A stretch of DNA of 64,000 nucleotides. Source: Impatiens glandulifera (Eukaryota > Streptophyta > Magnoliopsida > Ericales > Balsaminaceae). Shown here piece after piece: positions 23,630 through 34,311 of this stretch. Positions within the stretch are counted from its first letter, which is position 1. Every line of letters starts with the position of its first letter. Below the pieces are notes generated by a model, which had not been told where the DNA came from, ran no database searches, and saw only the letters and a list, made by a program, of their open reading frames with translations. The DNA is taken from positions 38,325,758 through 38,389,757 of the forward strand of contig NC_061862.1 of assembly GCF_907164915.1 (NCBI RefSeq). The letters run 5' to 3'. The position numbers were made by a program, and so were the translations under genes.

Positions 23630-24060
23630 GAGGCAATCAACTCAATATAACGAATCAACAAGTACAATATAACGAGTCAATGATCTCAATATAACGAAGC
23701 AATAAGTACAATATAACGAGTCAATAATCTCAATATAACGAAGCAACAAGTACAATATAATGAGTCAATGATCTCAATATAACGTTGAAATAAGCTCAAT
23801 ATAACTACAATAATGTGGTAAAAGAGAATTGAATGGAGACTATTGTTTGTGGTATAGTAGCTGGGTCATTGAATTGTTGCGCATCTGTTGGTTCATCCCG
23901 CATTTTTTTCTATAACAAAATTTAACAAGGCAATTAGTTAAATATATTAAATCAATATAACTAGGCAATGAGCTCTATATAACGAGTAAATGAGCTCAAT
24001 ATAACAAAGTAACTAACACAATATAACGAGTCAATGAGGTAAATGAGCTCAATATAACAA
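23630..24060 (-). repeat. Degenerate CTCAATATAACGA repeats (inverse orientation)
   Basis: Around 15 units such as CTCAATATAACGAGTCAATG, spacing 20-25 bp. Read on the minus strand the core is TTATATTGAG, a close variant of the TTATATGGAG repeats in the plus-strand gene. Confidence 0.8.
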
Positions 24061-24065
24061 AGTAA

Positions 24066-24596
24066 CTTCCGAGATTCTGAAATAAAGTTTCTACAAGATC
24101 TCTCGTCAAATTTCAGATTATCATAACCACCGGCTTCAACTACAAAAGATTGGAAACTTTTTGCGAGTGTAATTCCTGCTTCATCATTTAATTCCAATCT
24201 TCTCTTTACCTCTAGATCAAGAACCTTGTGGGATCTAAGATGTCTTGATTTCCCCGGGCTCATGGCATGGTTGTGCTCAAGGCAGACGCTGGTGATCTCG
24301 ACTTCCCCATCGTTTCTAACAGCAACATTAATCCTTACTTTACAATTCGTCTTGATAGAGGGTCTGGGATGTAAAATATTTTTTCCCCTTGATGTAAAAA
24401 CACCATTTTTTGCACAAGCTAGCGAGAACCACTTTTGTTTGCCATCCGGTCCATTTTTTGTTCCGAGCTTACTTATACCGAAACCAGTACCAAGGGAATA
24501 GGCCTTGTAATACAAACGAATATCCGTTTCAGATGGAAATATCATCCCAACAGTCGGTATTTCAATGACTGGAGCAGATTGAATTATAGAATCCAT
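24066..24596 (-). pseudogene. FAR1-type DNA-binding domain gene, N-terminal part
   Basis: Start at ATG 24596 on minus, right after an acceptor TTATTGTTCAG|CTGC. The protein begins MDSIIQSAP. It has the FAR1 domain signature: PTVGMIFPSE, a YYKAYSLGTGFG block, GKQKWFSLACAKNG, CKVRINV and LEHNHAMSPG, then VVEAGGYDNL and RNFISESRK. FAR1/FRS proteins derive from MULE transposases: the N-terminal zinc-binding domain binds the element ends. The reading runs into TTATATTGAG repeats after about 177 codons (possible donor GAA|GTTACT), and no MULE transposase core follows to the left. It is a truncated MURA-like gene facing the Ulp1-like gene. Confidence 0.8.
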
Positions 24597-24659
24597 GCAG
24601 CTGAACAATAACAAATTGTAATTAAATTAGAAGATTTGAAATAACAATAATATATCTCT

Positions 24660-24900
24660 GTATTTAGATAAATATAAAGGTGGAATGAGCTCAATATAAA
24701 GGTGTATATATTTGTGTATTGAGCTCAATATAAAGGTGTATTGAGCTCAATATAACAGTGTATTTAGATAAATATATATGTGTATTGAGCTCAATATAAC
24801 CGTGTATTTAGCTCAATATATCCGTGTATTGAGCTCAATATATTCGTGTATTGAGATCAACATAATGATGTATTGAGCTCAATATAACAATATCAATATA
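24660..24900 (-). repeat. TATTGAGCTCAATATAA repeats upstream of FAR1-like exon
   Basis: About ten units of GAGCTCAATATAAMSGTGTATT at 20-22 bp spacing, in what would be an intron of the minus-strand gene. GAGCTC makes the unit partly palindromic. Confidence 0.8.
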
Positions 24901-25115
24901 AAGTTGTATTGATCTGAAGATAAAGGGAGGATAACGATTAAAGATAACGATGAAAAAACACAATATCAAAACATAGTAGTCATATGGAGTTACCCGAACA
25001 ATGTCAATATAAAGTTGTATTGATCTGAAGATAAAGTGAGGATAACGATTAAAGATAATGATGAAAAAACACAGTATCAAAACATAGTAGTCATATGGAG
25101 TTACCCGACCACCGT
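24894..25115 (-). repeat. 111-bp tandem duplication near the right MULE end
   Basis: Copy 1 24894-25004 and copy 2 25005-25115 differ at only a handful of bases (GGGAGG/GTGAGG, AACGATG/AATGATG, CACAATA/CACAGTA, and the last few). It lies in the 5' part of the minus-strand FAR1-like transcription unit. Confidence 0.9.
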
Positions 25116-25351
25116 CAATATGGTTCTCCGGAGCAACCACCGTCGAAATGTATTTATATCGAGTAATATCCCGGCCGCCGTCGATAAGGTTCTCTGGAAG
25201 AACTGAATCTATTCTAGGGTTTACAAGAAAGGTTGTCTTGGAGAGGATAGAGAAAAGAGAGAAAGTAGTTCCGTGCGTTTATATTTCTTTCTCAGATCAT
25301 AAAGCGAATCTATGTGGCTTTTTTTTACACGCTGGCAAAGCACACATGGCA

Positions 25352-25409
25352 GCCACGGAGGATTCGCTGTATGGTCGGAGGCCCAGCATCGACCTCCCTA
25401 TCACGGTCC
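25352..25409. repeat. Right terminal inverted repeat of the MULE
   Basis: Imperfect inverted partner of 21575-21632, ending ATCACGGTCC before the 9-bp duplication ATATATCTT. Confidence 0.6.
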
Positions 25410-25418
25410 ATATATCTT

Positions 25419-26750
25419 ATAAGACTTCTAAGTTTGTTTCATTTTAATAATATAAAAATTTAATATTTAAAAAAATCTGTTTATATAATATTTATTTAAA
25501 AAATAAATTTTATAAAAGGTGCCCGCGAGATTTCCCGAAACCAAAATGGGCGAAGATTATATTAAAAATTCTCAAAAAAAAAATATGAGCGCGAAAATGA
25601 CAAATGAAGGGATGACAAATGCATTCCTCAAACTGTACATTGTCGTCCATAATTAAAACATTCTCTAATGTCTAAACCAATAATTTACCTTTTACTCACT
25701 GGTTTAAAATAAATATTTTTAATTAATAATTTTATTTAAAATAATAAATAATAAAATATTTTGAAATTATAATATTATTAAATTGTAATAAGGTTAATAA
25801 TTTTTTTTTATACATTACCTATTTATGATTATTAAAATCAATGATAACTTTAAATAAAATATTTTAAATCAAAATATTTATTTAAAAATAAATAAATATT
25901 TTAATATATATATATATATATAATTTATTTAAAATAACTAAATAATTAACTAATGATATTTTAGAATAAAAGTATTTTTTTTAATAAGATTCATATTTTT
26001 ATTTATATATACAATTCTATTTATTTTATATTCTTATTTAAAATATATAAAAGTCTTATATTATAGAATAACTTTATAATATTAAAAATAATTATTATAT
26101 ATTTTATTACTCTTTTGAATTTATTTAATATGATTAATTTTTATATTTTTAATAAGATTAATAATCTTAATTTATATATATATATAATAATATTATAATA
26201 CATTATTATATAAAATATATAATTTTTTTGTCATTCCAATTAAATATTTATTTAGTTCCATATTTATTTAGTAAATATTTTATACTAATATAGATTATAT
26301 GTATATAAATTAAAATTATCAATCTAATTAAAATTTAAAATAAAATAATAATTTTATAATAATTTATTATTTATTAATTTAAATAAAATTATTAAGTAAA
26401 AATATATAAGTAAATGAATAATTATAAGTACGATTAATTGGTGCGATTAAAAGTTGATTTACATGTGGCAATATAAATATAAATGTATTTCTAAAATCAT
26501 AATAATAATTATTATTATTTTTTAATTAGTGAATAAATATCACAAAGTATATGTTCGATAAATAATTATATTTAACATCTATAATCTTAAATATGTTATT
26601 TTTGTTAAATGTTTAATAGATTAACTATAAAAATACATTTTGTATTACTAGAATATTTAAATAATATATTAAATTAAAAAATCCAGCTAAAAACAATTCC
26701 TCAATAAAATCACATTAAATTATATAAAAAAAACTAGTTCAAACATCATA
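25419..26750. other. AT-rich spacer, no gene seen
   Basis: Very AT-rich with (TA)n and ATTT runs. The first part (25540-25620) has a GCGCGAAAATGAC stretch. No coding signal. Confidence 0.5.
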
Positions 26751-26756
26751 CTAAGT

Positions 26757-27858
26757 GGGTTCAACCGGCCGGTTAATATGTTAAACGGTTAAACGGTTCT
26801 AGTTAAGACCGGTTTTGCCTTTTTATTTTACAAACCAGTTAACCGGCCATTAATGGTATCGGTTTTACCGGTTCTAGTTCTACCGGTTTTGATAGTTCCG
26901 GTCGGTTAAGTTTAACCAGGAACTGATAATTCAATTTTTTAAATTAAATAATAAATTTATGAAATGATTTTTTTTAATTATTGTTTGCACTCTCCTATTA
27001 TATAGTATTCTCCATCCTTTCTTTTCTATATTATAATATATTATATTATTTATAATATAATATATTATTATTAAAATATATTTTATTGATATATTTAAGA
27101 ATATGTTATAATATATTATAATATATTATTTTATTATAATAATATAATATATTTTATAGCTATTTTGTTAGTTTTTTATATGTTTATTGAGAAAATTCAA
27201 ATTTATTATGTCGATTTTTTACCCACCAAGTGTTGGAAGACAGCCAATCAGAAATGTTACGAAATCCCTCGCTCTCGGAGATGCCCTCAGCGTCAAAAAA
27301 TGGGAACATATGGGTTAATATATGGAATTTTGACTTCACGTTCATTCTACATAAAGTTAAAATATGAAGGGAAGGTTGATGACATCAAGTTTTAACTTGT
27401 TTAACTATTTTAATTTTGTTAATTTATAATTCCAAATTATTGTTTCGTTATAAAAACAATTTTACATATTTTAATAAAATTATTTCAGTTTGTTTTTATT
27501 TTGTAAAATTTTATATAAATTATAATATTTAAAAAAATATTCTATATAAAATATAATTTAAAAATTAAAATATTTTTTATAGATAATTAAATATTATTTA
27601 TAATATATCTATTATTTATAAAATAACTAATACAAATTATAAAATATAAAAATATCTGTTTAAATTATTACCGATTTACCGGTTAAACCGTTAGAAAAAT
27701 AGATAAACCGAAAATTGAACCGTTTAACCGGTAAAAAACCAGTTAACTGGAACCGCTAGAACCAGTTAACCAATAAACCGTTAAAATGAAACCGGTTAAC
27801 TATCGGTTCGGTTAAGTTACCAATTTTTTAGTTTCTTTGCACAGCCCTACATCACCTT
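26757..27858. mobile_element. CCGGTT-rich fold-back element, hAT-like right end
   Basis: Two blocks dense in AACCGGTT-type motifs (26757-26930 and 27665-27805) flank about 730 bp of AT-rich DNA. Both blocks contain CCGGTTAA and its complement, so they can pair with each other and with themselves. The right border TTTGCACAGCCCTA looks like a hAT-type end (reverse complement TAGGGCTGTGCAAA). The left end is not sharp. A plus-strand open frame at 27165-27395 inside has no recognisable domain. Confidence 0.5.
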
Positions 27859-28740
27859 ATAAAATGATTTTCAGCACGAAATGAGGATAATACGAGGATT
27901 TAAATACGTGGGAAGTAAAACTGCAAAAATTTATGTGTTTGAATTTATGTATAATAATTTAAATTTAGCTCGACAATTGAAGATCTTTATTTTGTGTGTA
28001 CAAATTTCAATTGAAAATTAAGCTTATACATAAACTCATATTTTTAGATTTAGAAAGTAAACTCAATCCTTCACACAATTTTTTAGCCTTCATATTTATA
28101 TGGATAAGTAAAGATTAATTTCAATCTCTTTTTCATTTATTTTTATATTATAATTACATTTTCAAAACTAATTTTTGAGGTATAGTTAATATTAATTTGG
28201 ATGTGGATAGATGGATGATTGTTCTTTTTTGATGAGTGTTTAATATGTTGGAATATCAATGATAGTTTTTGTATGTGAATGCATGGATGATGGTTGTTTT
28301 GATAAGTACTCATTATGTTGGAATATTAGTGGAATGGTGATTTACTGTATAACTTTTGCAGACTTCTTAACAAATAATTATTTTTCGCATTTAATCTCGT
28401 GTAATATAATATTATTATATAATTTAAATTCAAATTTATGATTTATTAGATTGTCCTTTACTATTTGTCTTAAAAAATAAGTCACATATAGAAGCAATTT
28501 CGAGGATAAAATGCTTCAGGTTCGGGTTGAAGTTGTAAATAAATTTTTTATATATTAGTTAAAAAATTTTTTAGAATAAATGAATAATTTAAAATTGAAA
28601 ATAATTTTCTTGTTTCATTATAATTTTTATTATAAGTTTAAATCCATTTCACAAATAATTTATAAAATTTTAAATTCTAATTAACAAAACTGGGCCTGGT
28701 GATCGGGTCGGGCCCATAAGAAATGTCCGGAACTTAACCT
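27859..28740. other. AT-rich spacer, no gene seen
   Basis: A GGATG...TGATGAGTGTTTAATATGTTGGAATAT segment around 28198-28260 recurs imperfectly at 28283-28325, a small diverged tandem duplication. No coding signal. Confidence 0.45.
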
Positions 28741-28785
28741 AGCAACATTTTCTCAAAGTATCCGCCGCCTTCTCATTTCAATGTG

Positions 28786-29125
28786 TCTATAAATAAACTG
28801 TTATCACAAGTAATAGAGCACAAATAAACCACAAATGATACAGAAGATTAAGATAGGTGATTATCAATGGAGTTCTGATTGGAAGATTAAAGGTAAGAAT
28901 CATTTCTTTGAAATAGAGTTTTGTATACAGATTAAAAATCCTTAAATTTAATCTAACTTTTTTTTTCTCAATCCATCTTATTCTCAGACTGAGTTCAGAT
29001 TAGAAGATAAAAGGTGAGAAAATGGTCATTGAAAAGGGTTTTGAATCCAGAGGAGAAATCCATCTCTCCTCAAAGAGGAGAGTGATACTAAATGTCTATG
29101 ATAGTTTATATAAATTGTTGACCCC
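28786..29125 (+). other. Possible promoter and leader exon remnant
   Basis: TATAAATA at about 28790 is followed 40-60 bp later by an ATG with a short frame starting MIQKIKIGDYQWSSDWKIK and a consensus donor AAAG|GTAAGA at 28891. After a T-rich stretch and acceptor TTATTCTCAG (28986) a similar segment (AGATTAGAAGATAAAAGGTG) follows and the frame ends at once. It looks like the duplicated start of a gene whose body is missing. Low confidence. Confidence 0.3.
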
Positions 29126-29126
29126 A

Positions 29127-29455
29127 ATGCTATGACCGATCCGGTTAGCACTTGAGATTTCCTCCACCTGGAACAGAATTCACGGGCGCTGTCATAGACT
29201 CAAAGCTGAGAAGTTTCTTCTTGCAGAGATCCAAAGCTGCAGCCTCTGTCCATGAGAGGGTTTCTTCGTCTTGAGCAATCCGGCTGAAGAAGGAACATGA
29301 AGCGTCTAGGCTTGTGAGATCATGAGCATCCAGATTGTATTCAGTCAGGAGCTGATGGAGAAGGGAAGAAATTGAAGACAATGTCCCAATTGGTCTTTCA
29401 CTTCCAATCATTGATGCTGATGCTCTCGTGTACCTGTCATGTCTATGTAAAAATC
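29127..29455 (-). pseudogene. RCC1-like gene exon 2 fragment, pseudogene
   Basis: Near-identical to 60425-60820 of the RCC1-repeat gene: same residues TLSSISSLLHQLLTEYNLDA and SWTEAAALDLCKKKLLSFES. It differs by an ~84-bp deletion (the stretch encoding IEYLKNRCGGSWKR is lost between CACGGGCG and CTGTCATAG), by an acceptor site changed from TTTACAG to TTTACAT, and by loss of everything 3' of the first RCC1 repeat. It can no longer be spliced or translated correctly. The intron that follows to the right matches intron 1 of the intact copy until the ACGTGTTAAAC array interrupts it. Confidence 0.9.
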
Positions 29456-29539
29456 AGATAAAAAATTAATTAACTTTAATAAATATGAGACTAGGTGTAT
29501 AAATTTATTGTAAGAGAATTAATATAAATATTATTTTAG

Positions 29540-30790
29540 TATTTAATGTTAAGTTTAACATGTTTTTTCATGTTTTAGGTATTTTGATCACGTTTTTTGA
29601 TACGTTTAACATAGTTTTAATGTATTAATACGTTTTTGGCACGTTTAAAACGTTTTTGATATGTTTAACACATTTTTCACACATTAAACACGTTAAACAT
29701 GTTTTTAACACGATTTTTACACGTTTAACATGTTTTCACGTTTTTGGCACGTTTAGCACATTTTTCACGTTTTTGACACGTTGAACAAGTTTTTTATATA
29801 TTTTTGACACGTTGAACATGGTTTTCATGTTTAACACGTTTTTTTTTATGTTTTTGACACGTTTAACACGTTTTTGGCACGTTTAATAGGTTTTTGACAC
29901 GTTTAACATGTTTTTCATGTTTTTGACACATTTAACACGTTTTTGACACACTTAACACGTTTTGGTATGTTTTTCACATTTTGGTACGTTTAACACGTGT
30001 TAAACGTGCCATAAACGTGAAAAATGTATTAAATTTTCCAAAACGTGTTTAATGTGCTAAAAATATGTTAAACATGCCAAAAATGTGTTGAATTTGTCAA
30101 AACGTGTTAAACGTGCCAAAAACGTGTTAAACATGTTAAAAACGTGTTAAACATGCCAAAAATGTGGAAAACATGTTAAACTTAACAAAAACGTGTTAAA
30201 CGAGCAAAAAACGTGAAGACATATTAAACATGTGAAAAACGTGTTAAACGTGTTAAAGTGTCAAAAATGTGTTAAACGTGCAAAAAAAACATGTCAAAAA
30301 TGTGAAAAATCTGTTAAACGTGAAAAATGTGTTAAATGTGTCAAAACATGTTTAATGTGCTAAAAATATGTTAAACATGCCAAAAATGTGTTAAACTTGT
30401 AAAAACGTGTTAAACGTGTCAAATGTGTTAAAAATGTGTTAAACGTGCTAAAAATGTGTAAGATGTGTGAAAAACGTGTTAAACGTGCAAAAAATGTGAA
30501 AAACGTGTCAAAACCTGAAAAACGTGTTAAACTTGTCAAAACATATTAAAAATGTCAAAAATATGTTAAACGTGTCAAAAACATGAAAACATGATAAACG
30601 TGTGAAAATGTGTTTTAAGTGTGAAAACGTGTTAAACATGTCAAAAACGTGTTTAAACGTGCAAAAAATATAAAAAATGCGTTAAACGTGTAAAAAACGT
30701 GTTAAACGTGTTAAACATGTCAAAAACGTATTAAACGTGAAAAAAATGTGAAAATATATTTAAAAAGTTAACATTTTGAACCGATATTTT
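29540..30790. repeat. Large inverted array of ACGTGTTAAAC units
   Basis: In the left half (about 29575-29996) units read CACGTTTTTGACACGTTTAA. In the right half (29997-30750) they read the reverse complement, CGTGTTAAACGTGYCAAAAA. The switch point is a perfect palindrome with core TTTAACACGTGTTAAA at 29986-30007. In total there are roughly 40-50 imperfect units of about 20 bp. It sits in the intron of the RCC1 pseudogene copy and is absent at the same place in the copy at 61.15 kb, so it came in as one block or grew there. Confidence 0.9.
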
Positions 30791-30999
30791 AATTTTGAAT
30801 TTTGGAAGTTAAAATGTCGAACCGATATTTTTATTTTTAATATATTAAGTTAACATGTTAAACTAATATATTTTTAATGAAAATCAAAACATAAAAAAAT
30901 CTTTAAAATCTTAATGAAATTTGTCAAACTAATATTTTAATAAGATAAATAATATATATTAAAATTATTTCTATTATATTCTATTTTACAAATATAGAA

Positions 31000-31190
31000 A
31001 TTGAGATTAATTACAATTCTATAATTTTCTCGAACATAGAAATTGGGATTGAATTATAATTTTATACTTTTTCTAAACATAATAATTGAATTGTATTTAA
31101 ATGTCAATTCTCATGGAATTGAAATTGGAATTGGGATTGCAATACCAATTTCAATTTCAATTCCACCGATCCAAACATACATTAAAAGAA
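31000..31190. mobile_element. AATTCCAATTTC-type fold-back MITE
   Basis: GGAATTGAAATTGGAATTG (about 31118-31136) is mirrored at 31149-31173 by CAATTTCAATTTCAATTCC, with related GAAATTGGGATTG motifs further left. Short hairpin elements of this type are common in plants. Outer borders are not sharp. Confidence 0.45.
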
Positions 31191-31199
31191 AAAATAAAT

Positions 31200-31758
31200 A
31201 ACGTTAATAGTTGGATTAATTAAATTTGGCTAATATTTTTTGGTTGTTAAAAAGATTGATATAAGTAATAATATTTTTTCATTACATTAAATTGCTTTTA
31301 TTTTTCATTTTTTTGTTTAAAAAAGGACATTAAAGTGCCTTTTTTTCCTAGAAATTGATTTTGTAAAAGAAAAATAATTAAAAATGTAATAATTAATAGA
31401 TTTATCTTTTTCTTAGAGTATATTTAAATAAATATATATGATTTTATTTCAAATTAAAGTAAACAAAAAATAATAATAAAAATAAAAAATCACATAGAAA
31501 CAATTTATAGACCATTTTTTATATGGTAAACAAAGTGTACAAATTTGTATAATGTGTTATGATACTACCTTAATTCAAAAAAAAAAAAAACTAAATTTGT
31601 TGTGTTTTACTATAATAATTTTTTTTCTAAAAATAAATATGAATAGAGATTAATTACTTTTAAAACAAATTATGACACTTTAATTGGGATCCTCTTCTAA
31701 AAATAAATTATTTTAATTATGGTACCTAACAGATAATTTAATAATCAATAAATGAATA
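31200..31758 (-). repeat. Paralog of RCC1 intron 1 / promoter side, left part
   Basis: Matches 61210-61700 (shared GATTGATATARGTARTAATATT, the pair of AAAGTGCCTTT blocks, ATTTGTATAATGT). It is the intron/promoter side of the duplicated RCC1 region. The copy is then interrupted by a hAT-type MITE and by E2, and resumes at 46694. Confidence 0.75.
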
Positions 31759-31766
31759 ATAATATT

Positions 31767-32705
31767 TAGGGCTGACAATTTTGGACACGACACGAAAGTA
31801 CGACCCGGACCGAATACGAAAACATCAAGTTAGAGTCATGTATTTTTTTGTTCAGATCAAAATTAAGACTTGTTTAACCTGATTAATAAACATGTCAAAA
31901 TCGGGTAGATCTGACATGACCCAAAATAGACCCGATAATCCGTTTACAAGTTTTTTTGTTGAGTTTTGTGTTATTCGTTCTTATTCACTCACTCATTTTC
32001 TTTAGTAAATTTTTTTATAAGTGAATTTGTGATTTAACTTCATCTTTATTTTGTATTGATGTCATTTTAATTTGAAATAGAGAGATATGAATTAATTATA
32101 TCGGGTTTGGTTCGAGTTGAGTTATGTAAAATTGGGTCAAACGAGTCAGGTTCAGGTCAAACACAAATAAATAGGTCAGGTTCAGGTTGGAGATTTTTGA
32201 CCCGAATTATTAAACAAGTCAAGTTTAGGTTATAATCGCTGAACTCGTTAACCTGCTTACCCAAACCTGTCAACCTAAAATTTACCTAAATTGTCATCCA
32301 AATTGGGTCGGCCTAACATGACCCAAAATAGACCCGATAACCCGCTTACAAGTTTCTTTAGTTGAGTTTTGTGTTATTTGTTCTTATTCACTCACTCATT
32401 TTCTTTTATAAATTTTTTTATAAGTGAATTTGTGATTTAACTTCATCTTTATTTTGTATTGATCACATTTTAATTTGAAATATAGAGATGTGAATTAATT
32501 ATATTGGGTTTGGTTCGAGTTGAGTTATGTAAAATTGGGTTAAACGAGTCAGGTTTAGGTCAAACACAAATAAATAGGTCAGGTTCAGGTTATAGATTTT
32601 TGATCGGATTTATTAAACACGTCAAGTTTATGTTATAATCGTTGAACCCTTTAACCTGCTAACCCGATCCCGCCAACCTGAAATTTACCTAAATTTTCAC
32701 CTCTA
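31767..32705. mobile_element. hAT-type non-autonomous element with GACCCG repeats
   Basis: The ends TAGGGCTGACAATTTT and, in reverse complement, TAGAGGTGAAAATTTA are similar. The flanks ATAATATT (31759-31766) and ATAATATC (32706-32713) form an 8-bp duplication with one difference. Inside, a unit of about 400 bp (with CATGACCCAAAATAGACCC) is duplicated: 31910-32290 and 32308-32700. There is no coding capacity. The matching position of the RCC1 copy at 61.7 kb lacks it. Confidence 0.75.
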
Positions 32706-32713
32706 ATAATATC

Positions 32714-32779
32714 AATTCATTCATCAAACAATAAAAAAATAATAATCAAATATTAGACAAAACAATATTCCTTACTACT
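32714..32779 (-). repeat. Short host remnant between hAT MITE and E2
   Basis: Part of the RCC1-promoter paralog. Its last five bases CTACT are the left target duplication of E2. Confidence 0.6.
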
Positions 32780-34272
32780 TGATAAGATAAAAGATAAAGA
32801 ATCTTATAAAGACTCTTCCAAAATTTTTCTCAAACATTTTTCGAAAAGTCTCCCAAGTCAGTTTCAAAAATCCGGTCAAACAAAACAACCGGCCTACGGT
32901 TGCAAACTTACATGATTTTGATAATTTTAAATAAAATAATCAAAAAGGGAGAAATTGTTAGATAAAATAAGACTGGTTCAAATAAACCTAACTTAAATAA
33001 ACTTTCCATGCAGGAACAAGGAACCGGACCGGATGAACAAGAGAACCGACTAAAGAAACCTAACCGGTCAAGCTACCAAACCGATCAAGAGTATTCGGAA
33101 CGTGACCGCACAAAGAAAGGATCGGCCAAAGCTCAAAACCGGAATCATCAAACAGCCGATCATCCACAAGACAAGAATAACCGGAAGAAGTTCGGTTACA
33201 TCACTACCAAAAGACATTCGGCCAAGTCAAATGACCGACCAGTACAATAAGACAATTCGGGTATCTATTGAGAACGATACCAAAGGAACAGACTGAACAC
33301 TTCCATATTCATGCAAGTCTGAGGAAAGACTGTAGGCTGCAGAAGACAGTACTACCGGATCTTTCCACTTCGGGATAAGCCAGAAAGGAAATCTTCCAAG
33401 TACAGACAACTGTCCAACAGACAGTGCCTACATCAAGTAAAAGACAAATCCGGCAGGTTTGTCTTACACACCGGAAGAACAGACCGCCAGGTCTGAGACA
33501 GAACACCAGGTCTGAGGTTGACCATCAGGTCTGAGGAAACGACCGCAGGTTTGAACCTCTGAAACACTGAATCACTGCACCTTTGCTCAGCCAATCAGAT
33601 TCAAGGAAGTGAAATATGACCGTTGGCATATTTCACCTATAAAAGGAGGCAGTTGCAGAAGAGTAAATGCGGGATATTAAGAGACAATAGTGTGATATTG
33701 AGATAAGAGCATTTACTACAAGTGATAAGAGTGTGCTGTTTTAGAAAAACCTAAGTGTTGAAAGTTAAAGTGTGTTTTACAATTTCGGTGTAAATTGTAA
33801 GAGTGTTATCGAGCAGGAAATAAGTCTCGATCGGCTTGTACTTGTATTCCTTAGTGAATATCCTTCTCGCGGTTTCGAGAGGAAGGGGTGACGTTGGAGT
33901 TTTATCTCCGAACATCCATAAAATCTACCTTGTCATTTACTTTCTGCCGGCTTCATTATCTAACCGACTAACTTAACCACACCGCTCCAAACCGACTCTA
34001 TATTAACCATACCGAATATCCAGATTACCGAAACCGACCCACCATTTCCAAATCTCCATCATCCGAAACCGGCTTTGTCTATCAAACCGGCGTGCCGCTT
34101 CAATCTGAAAGCAAACCTCTTCCGCGCTTGAACCTAGTTCAAGAGTTTGTGACAGATTGTGTAGTATTGAAACCCCAGTGTTAATCTCTAACCGGATTAA
34201 CCACCACCCTTCGAGTGTGAACCGCTAACCGGTCCAACCCCCGGTTCACCAGCGGCGATCTAGATCCTAACA
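32780..34272 (+). repeat. 5' LTR of E2
   Basis: Starts TGATAAGATAAAAG and ends GATCCTAACA. It contains at 32915-32955 a copy of the polypurine tract region, followed at 32956 by TGTTAG, which with the final CTAACA makes a perfect 6-bp inverted pair. That looks like an older LTR start 176 bp inside the present one. A TATA-like CTATAAAAGG lies near 33640, where transcription could start. An 80-codon open frame (33008-33250) in the LTR is shifted by one base in the 3' LTR and is unlikely to be a gene. Confidence 0.96.
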
Positions 34273-34274
34273 AT

Positions 34275-34286
34275 TGGTATCAGAGC
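34275..34286 (+). promoter_or_regulatory. Primer binding site of E2 (initiator tRNA-Met)
   Basis: TGGTATCAGAGC, two bases after the LTR end CTAACA. Confidence 0.95.
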
Positions 34287-34311
34287 AGTTAGTTTCAATA
34301 CTCAAGCAAGC

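Larger units (their letters stand above)
21575..25409. mobile_element. Mutator-like element (MULE) carrying Ulp1-like and FAR1-like genes
   Basis: The left end (from GAATAATGATTTGGGGG) and the reverse complement of the right end (from GGACCGTGATAGGGAGG) align over about 58 bp with roughly 70% identity, sharing the cores CGATGGTGGG/CGATGCTGGG and AGCGAATC. The flanks TTATATCTT (21566-21574) and ATATATCTT (25410-25418) form a 9-bp target duplication with one mismatch, which is typical of Mutator elements. Inside are a Ulp1-protease-like gene on plus and a FAR1-domain gene on minus, facing each other. The DDE transposase core is missing, so this is a non-autonomous derivative. MULEs carrying Ulp1-like genes are known in plants. 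Confidence 0.75.

Noticed and set aside
24226..24501. 91-codon plus-strand frame
   Set aside because: Antisense of the FAR1 domain, which has clear motifs on minus.
29540..30790. CRISPR-like or satellite array
   Set aside because: Units are imperfect, contiguous and inverted about a centre, with no spacers. This is plant nuclear DNA.
33008..33250. 80-codon frame in the E2 LTR (and its counterpart at 45430-45717)
   Set aside because: The two LTR copies differ by a one-base deletion that changes the frame, and the composition follows the LTR. Not treated as a gene.
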